This document shows positions 11,715 to 23,347 of a stretch of DNA of 64,000 nucleotides, piece after piece. The notes beneath the pieces are model-generated. The model saw only the letters and a list, made by a program, of their open reading frames with translations. It did not search any database and was not told where the DNA came from. The translations under genes and the position numbers were made by a program. Numbering within the stretch: the stretch's first letter is position 1; every line of letters starts with the position of its first letter. Source of the DNA: Topomyia yanbarensis (Eukaryota > Arthropoda > Insecta > Diptera > Culicidae); NCBI RefSeq assembly GCF_030247195.1, contig NC_080672.1, forward strand, positions 62,712,549 through 62,776,548. Reading direction: 5' to 3'.

Positions 11715-14159
11715 CACTTTGCATACTTTGTTTTTCCTAAAATGGTCTAGACTGTCTTTTGAAAAGGGTCAAACTTTTTTTACCAATTTTTTTCAGATGG
11801 CTATAGTCTAAAAATGACAAATCCTACAAAAATGTTGTAGGAGTGATTTAACAAAATTTGTCAAATTTTTGAATAAAAATATTGAAAAAATTCTTCATCG
11901 ATTCCTACACTGAAAAAAATCGCTTTAAAAAATTTAAAGTCGATTTACAAAAAAACCTCATCTTTGATTTGGATGAAATTTTGTTCCAAGATAGGTTATT
12001 ATGTTCCCTACCTACCGTCAAATATTCAAGTCGTGCACTTCTAAGGAAAACAAATTATTTGAAAAAAACTTTTCCTTGTCCAAACTTAATTTTTTTTCAG
12101 TGTATTTTTATCGAAAACTGAACTAATGAAAGTCATAATCATCTCAGAATCCAATTTCCCAACTGATAGTTGCCCGATACACGCAAAAAATATCAGTAAC
12201 GAATTTGGTATAGACTGGACTGGAACGAGGCCGAAGGGATTCGTTTAACGGAGATCCGGTACTAGAATACATAGCGCACGACCAAACAACATGTTTAATA
12301 TCGCGATAACCGCCACCACCAGTGCAGAGACCGCTCTCCACTTTCTCAATACGCCGGAATCTACAAATAATGATTGTACATGGCCCGAGATATCACCCGA
12401 ATGAAGTCATGACCCTCATCCATTCTCTTGGACCAATGTTTTATGATACCTTTGGGATTCCTAAACTTCCATCGCTCGACGAAATTTTCCAAATTTCGAG
12501 TTTCCTCTGAGAAGAAATATTTAAAAACTCGTTGAAGCTACGCGATCTTTCATAAATATCACCTTCTAATGCCTAAATGTCCATGTTCTCATTATCATTG
12601 TAATCCAAGTGTCCGCCTTCTCATTGCCCGGAAAGGAGCACTGCGAAAGAATTTAAACTAAGGTAATTTGCTATGATTTTTCAGATAAAGTACTCGAAAA
12701 CTTTCATGTTTTCCCCAAGAAATACCAAGTGCTCCATCAAATGAAGAGCCTCCTGTAACTGTAACGATGTGGGCATTGTCGTTGATAGGTAAATATAAAA
12801 CCATCAATTTGGTGGGGAAAATGTTGGCAGCACAGCCTCTTTTATGATTGCACTCAACACTAATGTCGTAATAATTAGCATAAAAGCGATGCATAGCTGT
12901 CATCATATGACGAACGTTCCGTGTATTCCAATCACAGGATGAATCGAATACACAACGTAGGCCCTGGCCACCAGACGAAACATTGTTTCTCTGATGATCT
13001 GTCCGTTAATCCGTTGACGAACCGATGCCAATAATCGCGTTTTTCAGCTTTCATCAAGTTTTTCATTTGCATTTGTAGCGTCGCGTATAATGGGAAAAAT
13101 TTGGGCGATCCGACGTTCAAAAGTCCCTTTTGCGTATAATTCTAAGCAATCTCTGCCCACCACAAAGTAGGAGACTGTTCACGGTTGTTCGCGTCGGGTA
13201 CTCGTTTCGTCTGACCTTTAATCGTAGTGCAAATGCATTGTGTAAAACCTTGGGGAACATGTAGGGACTGAAACATAGAGACACTTGGGGTATTTGATGT
13301 ACCATGTAGAATTTTCCTGCGAGTTTCTAAGATTACCGAGACCAGGAACCACTTACTGCGGTTTTATAACAGCACCCTTCAAAGAACACTCTCAGGCCTT
13401 TACGAGGAAGCTTAGCAGAGAAAACTAATTTTCCTATTTCGGAAATTTATAGGATGGCGAACCAGAATTTTCACTGGCCGAAGTTAAGGATTCCTGAAGC
13501 AGCGAACCCCATACTTCACAATTAAGGTCCCTACACCATCAGTCTCTACCTTCCAGGAGGGTACATAGACAAGATACTTCTTCGTACACGGCCAAGTGGT
13601 ATTTAGTTAAATCTCGCATAAATCGATGATGTTAAATTAATTATTTTTGCCCTCATTCAAGTTTGTTATGAATATATACCAAATTCGTTACTGATACTTT
13701 TTGCATGTATCAGGCAACTATCAGTTCAGAAATTGGAATCTGAGATGATTATGACTTTCATTGGTTCAGTTTTCGATAAAAAGACACTGAAACAATAAAT
13801 TCAGTTTGGACAAGGATTTTTTTTATTCATATAACTTTTTTTTCCTTAAAAGTACTCAACTTGAACATAATTACCTATCTTTAAACCAAATTTCATTCAA
13901 ATCAAAGATGGGTTTTTTTTGTAAATCGACTTCAAATTTGTAAAATCGATTTTTTTCATTGTAGGAGTCAATGAAGAATTTTTACAATATTTTTATTAAA
14001 AAATTGAACTAATTTTGTGCAAATCACTCCTACAACACTTTTTTGTAGGATTTGTCATTTTTAGAGTATAGCCGTTTGAATTAAATTGGTAAAAACAATT
14101 TTTGACCCTTTTAAAAAGACAGTCTAGATCATTTTTGGAAAAACAAAGTATGCAAAGTG
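11715..14159. mobile_element. long inverted-repeat element (~500-bp arms) enclosing a decayed LINE
   Basis: The left arm runs from about 11715 ('CACTTTGCATACTTTG') to about 12215 ('AACGAATTTGGTATA'). The right arm runs inverted from about 13670 to 14159, and block after block matches (for example 'AATGAAAGTCATAATCATCT' at about 12126 against its inverse at about 13741-13760). Between the arms lies about 1.45 kb holding LINE remnants on the minus strand. The most likely history is a foldback/MITE element whose centre was hit by a LINE. I did not find a clear target duplication. Confidence 0.75.
12150..13310 (-). pseudogene. decayed LOA/I-type LINE ORF2 remnants (linker, RNase H, C-terminus)
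   Basis: From 13300 downward the minus strand shows the ORF2 linker 'MKNLMKAEKRDYWHRFVNGLT' (about 13070-13000), then an RNase H-like start 'GGSSFDGALGISWG' (about 12755), then 'EETRNLENFVERW' and 'HDFIRVISRAMYNHY' (about 12400), then 'GLCTGGGGYRDIKHVVWSCAMY' (about 12330-12265). This is the same protein family as the LINE at 1-4856, but much more decayed. The RT itself is deleted between linker and RNase H. Confidence 0.7.
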
Positions 14160-14259
14160 CAAATTATTATTTGAATGTCGAACTGAAAAAGAAAGCCAAA
14201 GTAAGCATCAAAGGGGCGCAAAACTAAGACTCCACCAAGGGTGCCAGAAGACAACGCTA

Positions 14260-14690
14260 CAACTCTGAATGCAAATTTTATATTTCCTAAAAAAATTAAC
14301 AAAACCACGTAGAAGTTCAGAAATTTTAATTATTTAGCAGATAATTTTGAATTCTAAGCGACGAACTACACGTTTTATGGTCCAATCGATTGCAATTCAT
14401 GTCGGCTGCGATTTCAAAAGTTACTATTTCCTCAAAAAATGTAACAGAAATACGTAGAAATTCAAAAAAGAACGATAATACATTTTGTAGTAATTTAGAT
14501 GGCGATTTTGATTTGAAACGATAACCTGCACATTTTCATACACCAATCGATTGAAATTTAGGCTGCCTACAATTTCTGGAAGAACCAAATTTTATATTTC
14601 CACAAAATATATTAAAAAATACGTGGAAGTTCAGAAATTTAATTTATTTAGCACATAACCATAAACACAATTTTTTCTGCTAAATAAATG
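14260..14690. repeat. degenerate tandem repeat, ~160-190-bp units
   Basis: Three blocks share the order 'AAATTTTATATTTCC', 'AAAATACGTAGAAGTTCAGAAATTT', 'ATTTAG(C/A)A' and 'CCAATCGATTG(A/C)AATT'. The CGTAGAAGTTC-type segment occurs at about 14311, 14453 and 14620, and the CCAATCGATTG segment at about 14381 and 14554. This is noncoding, AT-rich DNA. Confidence 0.55.
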
Positions 14691-14699
14691 AAATAACTA

Positions 14700-15530
14700 T
14701 ACTTCTACGTATTCTCGTTAAATTTTTGACGAAAAATTTCCGCCATTTTGCAGATTTCCAATATATTTATTGGGAACTAATATTTCTAACGCTTAATTTA
14801 CCTAAACAGTATATTTTCATTCAAAGAGTATTCATTGAACATCCGTCGAATATTGAGAGCATTTCCCTACTCCTTCAACCATCCTCATTTACATTAGCCT
14901 ATTCCACACGAATACCACTCACGAGCCAAGTGCCAATTGCCCCCACCCAATCCACAAGAGTCTGGGTCAGCATGTTAAATGAATGGCACCAAGTGTTGCT
15001 CCCACGCAAATCATCGGCGAGACCAACACCAACTCACCCCAATCCGGCAGTTCCAACCCTTCTGCATGGCTGTAAATCCTGCAGGTCATGCATGCTATAG
15101 GGGCGGGTACTGGGCGAGCACAGTGGTTTCGCTCGCCCAGCAGTACGCCGAGCGTGGAAATATTATGAATTCTGGTCCAGTAAGGACTCGCACCTCGAGG
15201 GCAGCAAAACCCGTACGACTAAGTTGGAAGAGCAAACAGCGGAGCAAATAAAAACCGGTACTAATTACTGTTCGCAAAGCGTCATTTTTCACTGCCGGTG
15301 TGGCTAACCCGGGCTCTTGTGTATGTAGTGGAATTTTCTATTTATGGCAGCTGGTAAACAAATGGCGGTTAGGGGAGGGGGGTTTGGGGCTGGAGGGCAA
15401 AATGTATTTTGTTTCGAAATAATCTTATTTACGGGGCGGTCGGGTTGGGGTTCATTTCAGTGATCGGTTTCGCTTGCTGCTACTGCTAACTCGAACGAAC
15501 CGACGGCACTTGACGAATCGAAAAACTTAC
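14700..15530. other. probable intron/spacer 3' of the tetraspanin exon
   Basis: This region is GC-richer than the rest (notably 14930-15300) and lies downstream of a 5' splice site on the minus strand, so it is most simply intron. Minus-strand reading gives no tetraspanin-like third or fourth membrane segment, so the next exon is not identified here. Confidence 0.45.
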
Positions 15531-15728
15531 CGCATACAGAGCCGTCGAGTGTTCCATCAGGGCACTGCAGCACCCGAGGAAGGAGAAAATCATGACCAGT
15601 GCACCGGCACCGATCAGAATGTACACGCCGATGTAGTACTGGTAGATCTCTAGCAGGGCAACCCACTCGTCGAAGCCCGGCTCGGCCCGGATGTAGATCG
15701 TGAAGGCAAACAGTCCCGCTCCGATGAT
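15531..15728 (-). CDS. internal exon of a tetraspanin gene
   Basis: Tetraspanins are four-pass membrane proteins that organise partner proteins in plasma and endosomal membranes. The 198-bp exon encodes 66 residues without stops: the end of membrane segment 1 ('IIGAGLFAFTIYI'), a short extracellular loop ('RAEPGFDEWVALLEIYQYY'), membrane segment 2 ('IGVYILIGAGALVMIFSFLG') and the hallmark cytoplasmic 'GCCSALMEHSTALYA'. On the minus strand it is preceded by a textbook acceptor (pyrimidine tract, then CCACAG, with 'ACTAACC' upstream as a possible branch site) and followed by GCG|GTAAGT. Coding GC content is well above the flanks. The rest of the gene, including the start, CCG loop and last two membrane segments, was not found. 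The subfamily is not decided. Confidence 0.92.
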
Positions 15729-17640
15729 CTGTGGAAAGGCAGAAAATAGTGGTTAGTTGCGAGAATTGAACAGAGCGATCCAAGCCTGGTCCCGAAGAAT
15801 GATATCAGGCAATAGTAGAGACTAAAGTAATGAGATAATTTGAAATAATTTTATTATTCTTGTCTGATTGCGGTTTTCGTTGAGGTGAAAAGGTTTGGAT
15901 TCTTCTAAATCATAAGTCAAAATAAACAAAAATATTATCGACCAGAATTTAGTTTGAGATTTTTATCCAGAACAAAAAGTTCAAACTTGGACAACCATGC
16001 GTCTCCTTGAATGTAGTTTCGATGGAGACGCAAAGTACTCTACTGAACTGCACCGAGAAACCTGATATCCGTTTAAAAGTCGAAAAAAATCTTCTACCAA
16101 TAGCTAGCAAAACAGGCTACCCCACTTATCAAAGAATTGTATTCTACATCAACGGAATCAACATAATGCACAATTTATCTGTTCTATCTGCAGGAAAACT
16201 GTGTTCCTTCGCCGTGTCCAGCTGTAAGAAAGCGCCAGCTCTCGTTCCATCTCAACGGAGCCACCATCAATCTGCAGACCGACCACCAGTCCATCACCAC
16301 CACCGCCACTGCCACCCCGCTCGGGCTGAATGTGAATGTAAAACATTATGTAAATCAGCGTGAAGTGAGCATTTTCATGCTTTCAAACAAATGATGCACA
16401 ATTTGGTTCGTTTCTTGCAATTTTACGTTTCTTTCCGTCCGTCCGTCCGTCCGTTGTTCGACCAAGTTCTCCGTTGGTTTTCTCGTGAATATGGGAATTG
16501 CATGCCCATATAACAGAGTGCATTTGCATTCGACGATTCCCTCCTGGATGGTGAAGACGACGACGACGACGACGTCGTCGACGACGTTTCATTTCATTTT
16601 GTGCTGCAGCGCTTTGGAGTTTCACGCTTCGCTGAATCGGCATTGTTACGGAAGTGGCCGCTCTTGAAGTGTTTTCTTCTGCATTTTTGATTCCTTAGGA
16701 TATAGTTGGTTTATCGGCAATTTTGAACTGAATTTGATTGGTTCAATCAAGCGTAGCTCGGATGCAGGAATGTTTAAATATATTTATGTACAGGGATATT
16801 ATGTAACAGACTATCCAGTATTTATTCAAACTTACTGATTGGTACCTGTACAAATGGGTTTTTTTTTACACAAATTTAATTACAAAATTACCAAAGTATT
16901 TTTTTCGTAATTTCCCCAACTCATCTAGGCGCCAGCTAAGAACGACGCCCACTCAGTGACCACGGATGCGAGCGAGCGAGCGGAAACCGACGCTTGAGAC
17001 GCTGAAGCTGCTAGAGAAATAAAAGAATAGCACCACCAACCGAGATCCAACTTTCACGATACCGATCGCCCGTAGCGGGCAAGCGAGTGCTGAGAAATTA
17101 CATTCGTTTTGTTCGTGGTTCACCGTGGTGCACCTTCCACTTTCCACTTTATCTATCTATCTGCATATCTCTTTCGCCGGTAGTTAGAGTACGATTGCTG
17201 TCGTTGCTCACGGGCGCTTACGGGCGCAATTGTGTAGTTTTTGCAATTGCAATTGCCATGCTGCCATGGCTTCACCGAAGTCGAGCTTGAATTGCAACCG
17301 CAGCAGTGGAGAATTTCGAGGGAAAAAAAAGAATTATTGCAGGTGGATTTTCGCTCTATCGTTGAATGGAAATCTTTCTGGTGCGGATGTTTCTATTTCC
17401 TAAATACCTTAGGAGATTTAATTGGATTATTTACTGCGCTCGAAGGGAAGGTGCGGAGTAGCAGCTACTAAAATGCTTGCAAAACTTGCCGTACTGAGGC
17501 AACTGGTTGTTGATCTTAACAGTCAGCGGAAATGCTGGGCGATTCCGAACAAAAAACTCTGCGTCCAGGGCCGGCGTGACACTTTGGGCCCTAAAAGAGG
17601 TTGTAAGATAAGCATAGGGTGGGGGTCGCTTACTAGAGAC
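15729..17640. other. probable intron upstream (minus sense) of the tetraspanin exon
   Basis: This follows the acceptor of the tetraspanin exon. It contains a (GTCC)n run at about 16434-16453, a (GAC/GTC)n palindrome at about 16556-16585 and a GC-rich patch at 16935-17230. The patch includes a TCAGT initiator-like site at 16953-16957 (+) without a good TATA or DPE. No first exon of the tetraspanin could be identified. Confidence 0.4.
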
Positions 17641-17649
17641 TAGTACTTA

Positions 17650-18836
17650 CTGCCGTCTTTTCATAAATTTACAAAACAATCGCTTGAAAATCACGAATAT
17701 TCTTCAATGGAAATCTTCAGCAATTTTTTTATTTTTTAAAAACTTAACTAACAATTTCACAAAAATTTCGCGAAAATTTATAGAAAATATTAAGGAAAAA
17801 TACAGAATACTATTTTACAAAAATATTGCGAAAATTAAATGCAAATTTTACGTGATTTCATCGGAAAAATTTAACGATAAATTTACAAAAATTTCGCGCT
17901 GATCTTTCAAAAAATGTTCGAACATTTTAAGTAAATTTAACAAAAATTTCGCTTTTAGAACTTATTTTTTTTTGAATTTTGGAAATTTTTACGTATATTT
18001 TAAGAAATTTTCGAAATATTTAGCAAATTTTACTAAAAATTGGAAAAATAAGGCAAGAGTTTGAATTTTACAAATTTTACGACATGTTCACAAAAATTTC
18101 CCGAAATTTTTTAGAAAATGTTAAGGAAATTTCCAGAAAATTTTGCGAAAATTTTACGAAAACTTTACAAACCTTTAACAAAAAATCTACGAAAATTTTG
18201 CATGAATTGTAAGAAAATTTCGCGAAAATTTTTAGAACATCTTTCGAAAAATTTACTTAAATTTTGCTGAAACTTTACGAAAATTTTCCTAAATTTAACA
18301 ACTTTCGCCAAGTTTCTGAAAATTTTAAGGAAATCTTATAAAAATTTTACGAAAATTTTTCAAATATTTAATGAAACATCTGCGAAAATTTAACAACAAA
18401 ATTACGAAAAATTTTCGAGAATCTATTGAGAAATTTATGAAAATTTAACGGAAACTTTACAATTTTTTTTAACGAAAATTAACCCATTTCACGATATGTT
18501 GCACTGGTTCGTCTCCAACAAAAAAAAAAAGCTGCTAAAAATTTTACAAAACTTTCGCAATTTTTTTAGAAATTCTCAGAAAATTAAACGAATATTTTAT
18601 GAAAATGTACGAAACATTTAACGAACAATCTGCGAATATTTTACACGAGTTTCGTTTTAATTTCACGAGAATTTTACCAAAATTTACGAATTTTTACGGA
18701 AACTACGAAAAGTTTATGAAATTTAACAAATTTCAGGAAAAATTTTCGATGTTTCTGAAAATTTGACGAAAAATTCCAATTTTTCGAAAAATTTAAGGAA
18801 ATTCACGAAAATTTTCCGAAATTTTATAAGTTTTAT
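17650..18836. repeat. degenerate A/T-rich minisatellite flanking the 9-bp satellite (left)
   Basis: About 1.2 kb of short, poorly aligned motifs built from 'AAAATTTTACGAAAATTT'-like words of about 9-12 bp, with scattered CG steps. The same vocabulary returns to the right of the core (21800-23075), so the two flanks look like the diverged edges of one satellite domain. Confidence 0.8.
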
Positions 18837-21795
18837 AAATTTTCCAAATTTTCCAAATTTTCCAAATTTTCCAAATTTTCCAAATTTTCCAAATTTTCCA
18901 AATTTTCCAAATTTTCCAAATTTTCCAAATTTTCCAAATTTTCCAAATTTTCCAAATTTTCCAAATTTTCCAAATTTTCCAAATTTTCCAAATTTTCCAA
19001 ATTTTCCAAATTTTCCAAATTTTCCAAATTTTCCAAATTTTCCAAATTTTCCAAATTTTCCAAATTTTCCAAATTTTCCAAATTTTCCAAATTTTCCAAA
19101 TTTTCCAAATTTTCCAAATTTTCCAAATTTTCCAAATTTTCCAAATTTTCCAAATTTTCCAAATTTTCCAAATTTTCCAAATTTTCCAAATTTTCCAAAT
19201 TTTCCAAATTTTCCAAATTTTCCAAATTTTCCAAATTTTCCAAATTTTCCAAATTTTCCAAATTTTCCAAATTTTCCAAATTTTCCAAATTTTCCAAATT
19301 TTCCAAATTTTCCAAATTTTCCAAATTTTCCAAATTTTCCAAATTTTCCAAATTTTCCAAATTTTCCAAATTTTCCAAATTTTCCAAATTTTCCAAATTT
19401 TCCAAATTTTCCAAATTTTCCAAATTTTCCAAATTTTCCAAATTTTCCAAATTTTCCAAATTTTCCAAATTTTCCAAATTTTCCAAATTTTCCAAATTTT
19501 CCAAATTTTCCAAATTTTCCAAATTTTCCAAATTTTCCAAATTTTCCAAATTTTCCAAATTTTCCAAATTTTCCAAATTTTCCGAATTTTCCAAATTTTC
19601 CAAATTTTCCAAATTTTCCAAATTTTCCAAATTTTCCAAATTTTCCAAATTTTCCAAATTTTCCAAATTTTCCAAATTTTCCAAATTTTCCAAATTTTCC
19701 AAATTTTCCAAATTTTCCAAATTTTCCAAATTTTCCAAATTTTTCAAATTTTTCAAATTTTCCAAATTTTCCAAATTTTCCAAATTTTCCAAATTTTCAA
19801 AATTTTCAAAATTTTCCAAATTTTCAAAATTTTCCAAATTTTCCAAATTTTCCAAATTTTCCAAATTTTCCAAATTTTCCAAATTTTCCAAATTTTCCAA
19901 ATTTTCCAAATTTTCCAAATTTTCCAAATTTTCCAAATTTTCCAAATTTTCCAAATTTTCCAAATTTTCCAAATTTTCCAAATTTTCCAAATTTTCCAAA
20001 TTTTCCAAATTTTCCAAATTTTCCAAATTTTCCAAATTTTCCAAATTTTCCAAATTTTCCAAATTTTCCAAATTTTCCAAATTTTCCAAATTTTCCAAAT
20101 TTTCCAAATTTTCCAAATTTTCCAAATTTTCCAAATTTTCCAAATTTTCCAAATTTTCCAAATTTTCCAAATTTTCCAAATTTTCCAAATTTTCCAAATT
20201 TTCCAAATTTTCCAAATTTTCCAAATTTTCCAAATTTTCCAAATTTTCCAAATTTTCCAAATTTTCCAAATTTTCCAAATTTTCCAAATTTTCCAAATTT
20301 TCCAAATTTTCCAAATTTTCCAAATTTTCCAAATTTTCCAAATTTTCCAAATTTTCCAAATTTTCCAAATTTTCCAAATTTTCCAAATTTTCCAAATTTT
20401 CCAAATTTTCCAAATTTTCCAAATTTTCCAAATTTTCCAAATTTTCCAAATTTTCCAAATTTTCCAAATTTTCCAAATTTTCCAAATTTTCCAAATTTTC
20501 CAAATTTTCCAAATTTTCCAAATTTTCCAAATTTTCCAAATTTTCCAAATTTTCCAAATTTTCCAAATTTTCCAAATTTTCCAAATTTTCCAAATTTTCC
20601 AAATTTTCCAAATTTTCCAAATTTTCCAAATTTTCCAAATTTTCCAAATTTTCCAAATTTTCCAAATTTTCCAAATTTTCCAAATTTTCCAAATTTTCCA
20701 AATTTTCCAAATTTTCCAAATTTTCCAAATTTTCCAAATTTTCCAAATTTTCCAAATTTTCCAAATTTTCCAAATTTTCCAAATTTTCCAAATTTTCCAA
20801 ATTTTCCAAATTTTCCAAATTTTCCAAATTTTCCAAATTTTCCAAATTTTCCAAATTTTCCAAATTTTCCAAATTTTCCAAATTTTCCAAATTTTCCAAA
20901 TTTTCCAAATTTTCCAAATTTTCCAAATTTTCCAAATTTTCCAAATTTTCCAAATTTTCCAAATTTTCCAAATTTTCCAAATTTTCCAAATTTTCCAAAT
21001 TTTCCAAATTTTCCAAATTTTCCAAATTTTCCAAATTTTCCAAATTTTCCAAATTTTCCAAATTTTCCAAATTTTCCAAATTTTCCAAATTTTCCAAATT
21101 TTCCAAATTTTCCAAATTTTCCAAATTTTCCAAATTTTCCAAATTTTCCAAATTTTCCAAATTTTCCAAATTTTCCAAATTTTCCAAATTTTCCAAATTT
21201 TCCAAATTTTCCAAATTTTCCAAATTTTCCAAATTTTCCAAATTTTCCAAATTTTCCAAATTTTCCAAATTTTCCAAATTTTCCAAATTTTCCAAATTTT
21301 CCAAATTTTCCAAATTTTCCAAATTTTCCAAATTTTCCAAATTTTCCAAATTTTCCAAATTTTCCAAATTTTCCAAATTTTCCAAATTTTCCAAATTTTC
21401 CAAATTTTCCAAATTTTCCAAATTTTCCAAATTTTCCAAATTTTCCAAATTTTCCAAATTTTCCAAATTTTCCAAATTTTCCAAATTTTCCAAATTTTCC
21501 AAATTTTCCAAATTTTCCAAATTTTCCAAATTTTCCAAATTTTCCAAATTTTCCAAATTTTCCAAATTTTCCAAATTTTCCAAATTTTCCAAATTTTCCA
21601 AATTTTCCAAATTTTCCAAATTTTCCAAATTTTCCAAATTTTCCAAATTTTCCAAATTTTCCAAATTTTCCAAATTTTCCAAATTTTCCAAATTTTCCAA
21701 ATTTTCCAAATTTTCCAAATTTTCCAAATTTTCCAAATTTTCCAAATTTTCCAAATTTTCCAAATTTTCCAAATTTTCCAAATTTTCCAAATTTT
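18837..21795. repeat. 9-bp satellite (TTTTCCAAA)n, ~328 near-perfect copies
   Basis: Almost 3 kb of head-to-tail TTTTCCAAA. Differences are few and clustered: TTTTCCGAA at about 19577-19585, and a patch at 19738-19830 with TTTTTCAAA and TTTTCAAAA variants. Because the unit is a multiple of three and contains no stop in the phases used, both strands are open for about 1000 codons (Pro-Asn-Phe repeats on +, Leu-Glu-Asn repeats on -). I treat both frames as artefacts of the repeat, not proteins. The long homogeneous core may also be subject to assembly error in copy number. Confidence 0.97.
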
Positions 21796-23075
21796 TCAAT
21801 TTTTCCAAATTTTTCTATTTTTCAAAATTTTTCAAATTTTTAAAATTTTTACAATTTTCCAAATTTTTTAAATTTTGCAAATTTTACAAATTGGACAAAT
21901 TTCTAAAATTATTCAAAATTCTTGCGAAAATTATAATAAATTAACGAATATTTTGCGAAAACTTTACGAAAATTTTCATAAATTTTAGAAAAGTTTCACC
22001 GATTTCACTTCAATTTTACTGAAAATTTTACACACATTCTAGAAAAAATTACGAATATGTTAGGGAAATTTTACGAATATTTAGCTAACGTTCATTGAAA
22101 TAGCTACGAAAATTTTACGCGACTTTTACGAAAAATTACGAAAATTTTGCGAAAAATTTTTAGGCATCTTTCGAAAAATTTACGAAAATTTTACGATAAG
22201 TTACCAAAAATTTTACAAAAAATTACAGTTATTCCGAAACCGTTCGAAAACAACGAAAATGTTTAGAAATTTTTAAAAAAATTTACGGATGCGGTGTAAA
22301 CCCGATTTTATCAGCACCCGATTTTATCAGCACCCGATTTTATCAGCCCCCGATTTTATCTATCCCCGATTTTATCAGCTTCAAATGAAAATTGATAGTA
22401 GTTTGATGGGCTCTAGCAGACAAATCAAATTGAATTCGAGCAAATCCTTTCTTGAGCATATTTTTCTCATCCTAAAAATCAGAAATATGCATATTTTGCA
22501 CTGTCAATTAATGGTTTTATCAGAACAAAATTCACCAAGGGGCTAATAAAAACGGGTCCTCACTGCAATAAGATAAGTTTCCGAAAAAAATTACGAAAAT
22601 TTTAAGGAATTTCCCTGAAAATTTTCGAATATTCAACGAAAAATCTACCATAATTTTACGCAAAATTTCACGATGTTTAGAAAAAATTAACGAATTTTTC
22701 GCAAAACATTCGCAAAATTTGCGAAAATTAAATAAATTTCACAAAAAAAATTACAAGAGGATCCCGAAAACCTCGAAAAATTCTAGAAAGTTTTTAGAAA
22801 ATTTTAGGGCAATTTTAGAAAAAAAATACAAAAATTTTGAGATAATTTTCCGAAAATTCGTGGAAATTTCACGAAATTTTTTAAAAAATTAAGAATATTT
22901 TAAGAAAATTTTACGAAAATTTTTCGGAAACATCGTATATATAGTAAATTTTACGATAGTTTTAGGATAGGTTTCAGAATTTTTTTCGAAAATTCAACGA
23001 AAATTTTTAGAATGTTTGTAGAAAATTTTAAAGGAAATTTTCAGAAATTTTTACGAAATTTTTCCAAAAATGATG
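21796..23075. repeat. degenerate A/T-rich minisatellite flanking the 9-bp satellite (right)
   Basis: The core decays through 'TTTTTCAATTTTTCC' variants into 'AAAATTTTACGAAAATT'-type words like those on the left flank. The stretch is interrupted at 22290-22567 by a small element with terminal inverted repeats. Confidence 0.8.
22290..22567. mobile_element. small TIR element with internal 16-bp tandem repeat, inside the satellite
   Basis: The left tip 'TGCGGTGTAAACCCG' followed by 'TTTTATCAGC' pairs with the inverse of the right tip 'CGGGTCCTCACTGCA' preceded by 'GCTAATAAAA'. Next to the left tip, CCCGATTTTATCAGCA and variants are repeated five times (about 22301-22379). No transposase and no convincing target duplication. 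The composition differs from the surrounding satellite, which supports insertion. Confidence 0.6.
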
Positions 23076-23307
23076 ACAAGTACAGTTACAGTACAGCAGA
23101 ATCACGATTAGCCCCTTGGTACATGCGAAACTTCAAACCCGTACAACGTCATATATGATTTAAACTCGCAATGAATTTTATGCTCTTATGTTTTTATTTC
23201 TTTCAATTTTAGATTGCTAAATTATTAGTATCATAACTTTGACCCACTCAATTTTGGTTCTTGCAATTTTTGATTTGAGCTCTCTTGATTTTCACACTTT
23301 CATTGTC

Positions 23308-23347
<40 letters not shown>

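Noticed and set aside
15095..15292. Minus-strand frame downstream of the tetraspanin exon considered as the next exon
   Set aside because: It has no third membrane helix or CCG motif and lacks good splice sites.
16158..16346. Minus-strand frame with a Gly-rich run ('PERGGSGGGGDGLVVGLQIDGG') considered as a tetraspanin exon
   Set aside because: Acceptor and donor are poor, and there is no membrane segment as needed for the first tetraspanin exon.
18763..21843. Open frames of about 1000 codons on both strands (Pro-Asn-Phe and Leu-Glu-Asn repeats)
   Set aside because: They follow directly from the 9-bp unit having no stop in those phases. There are no non-repeat domains and no codon variation as in a real repetitive protein; both strands are equally open.
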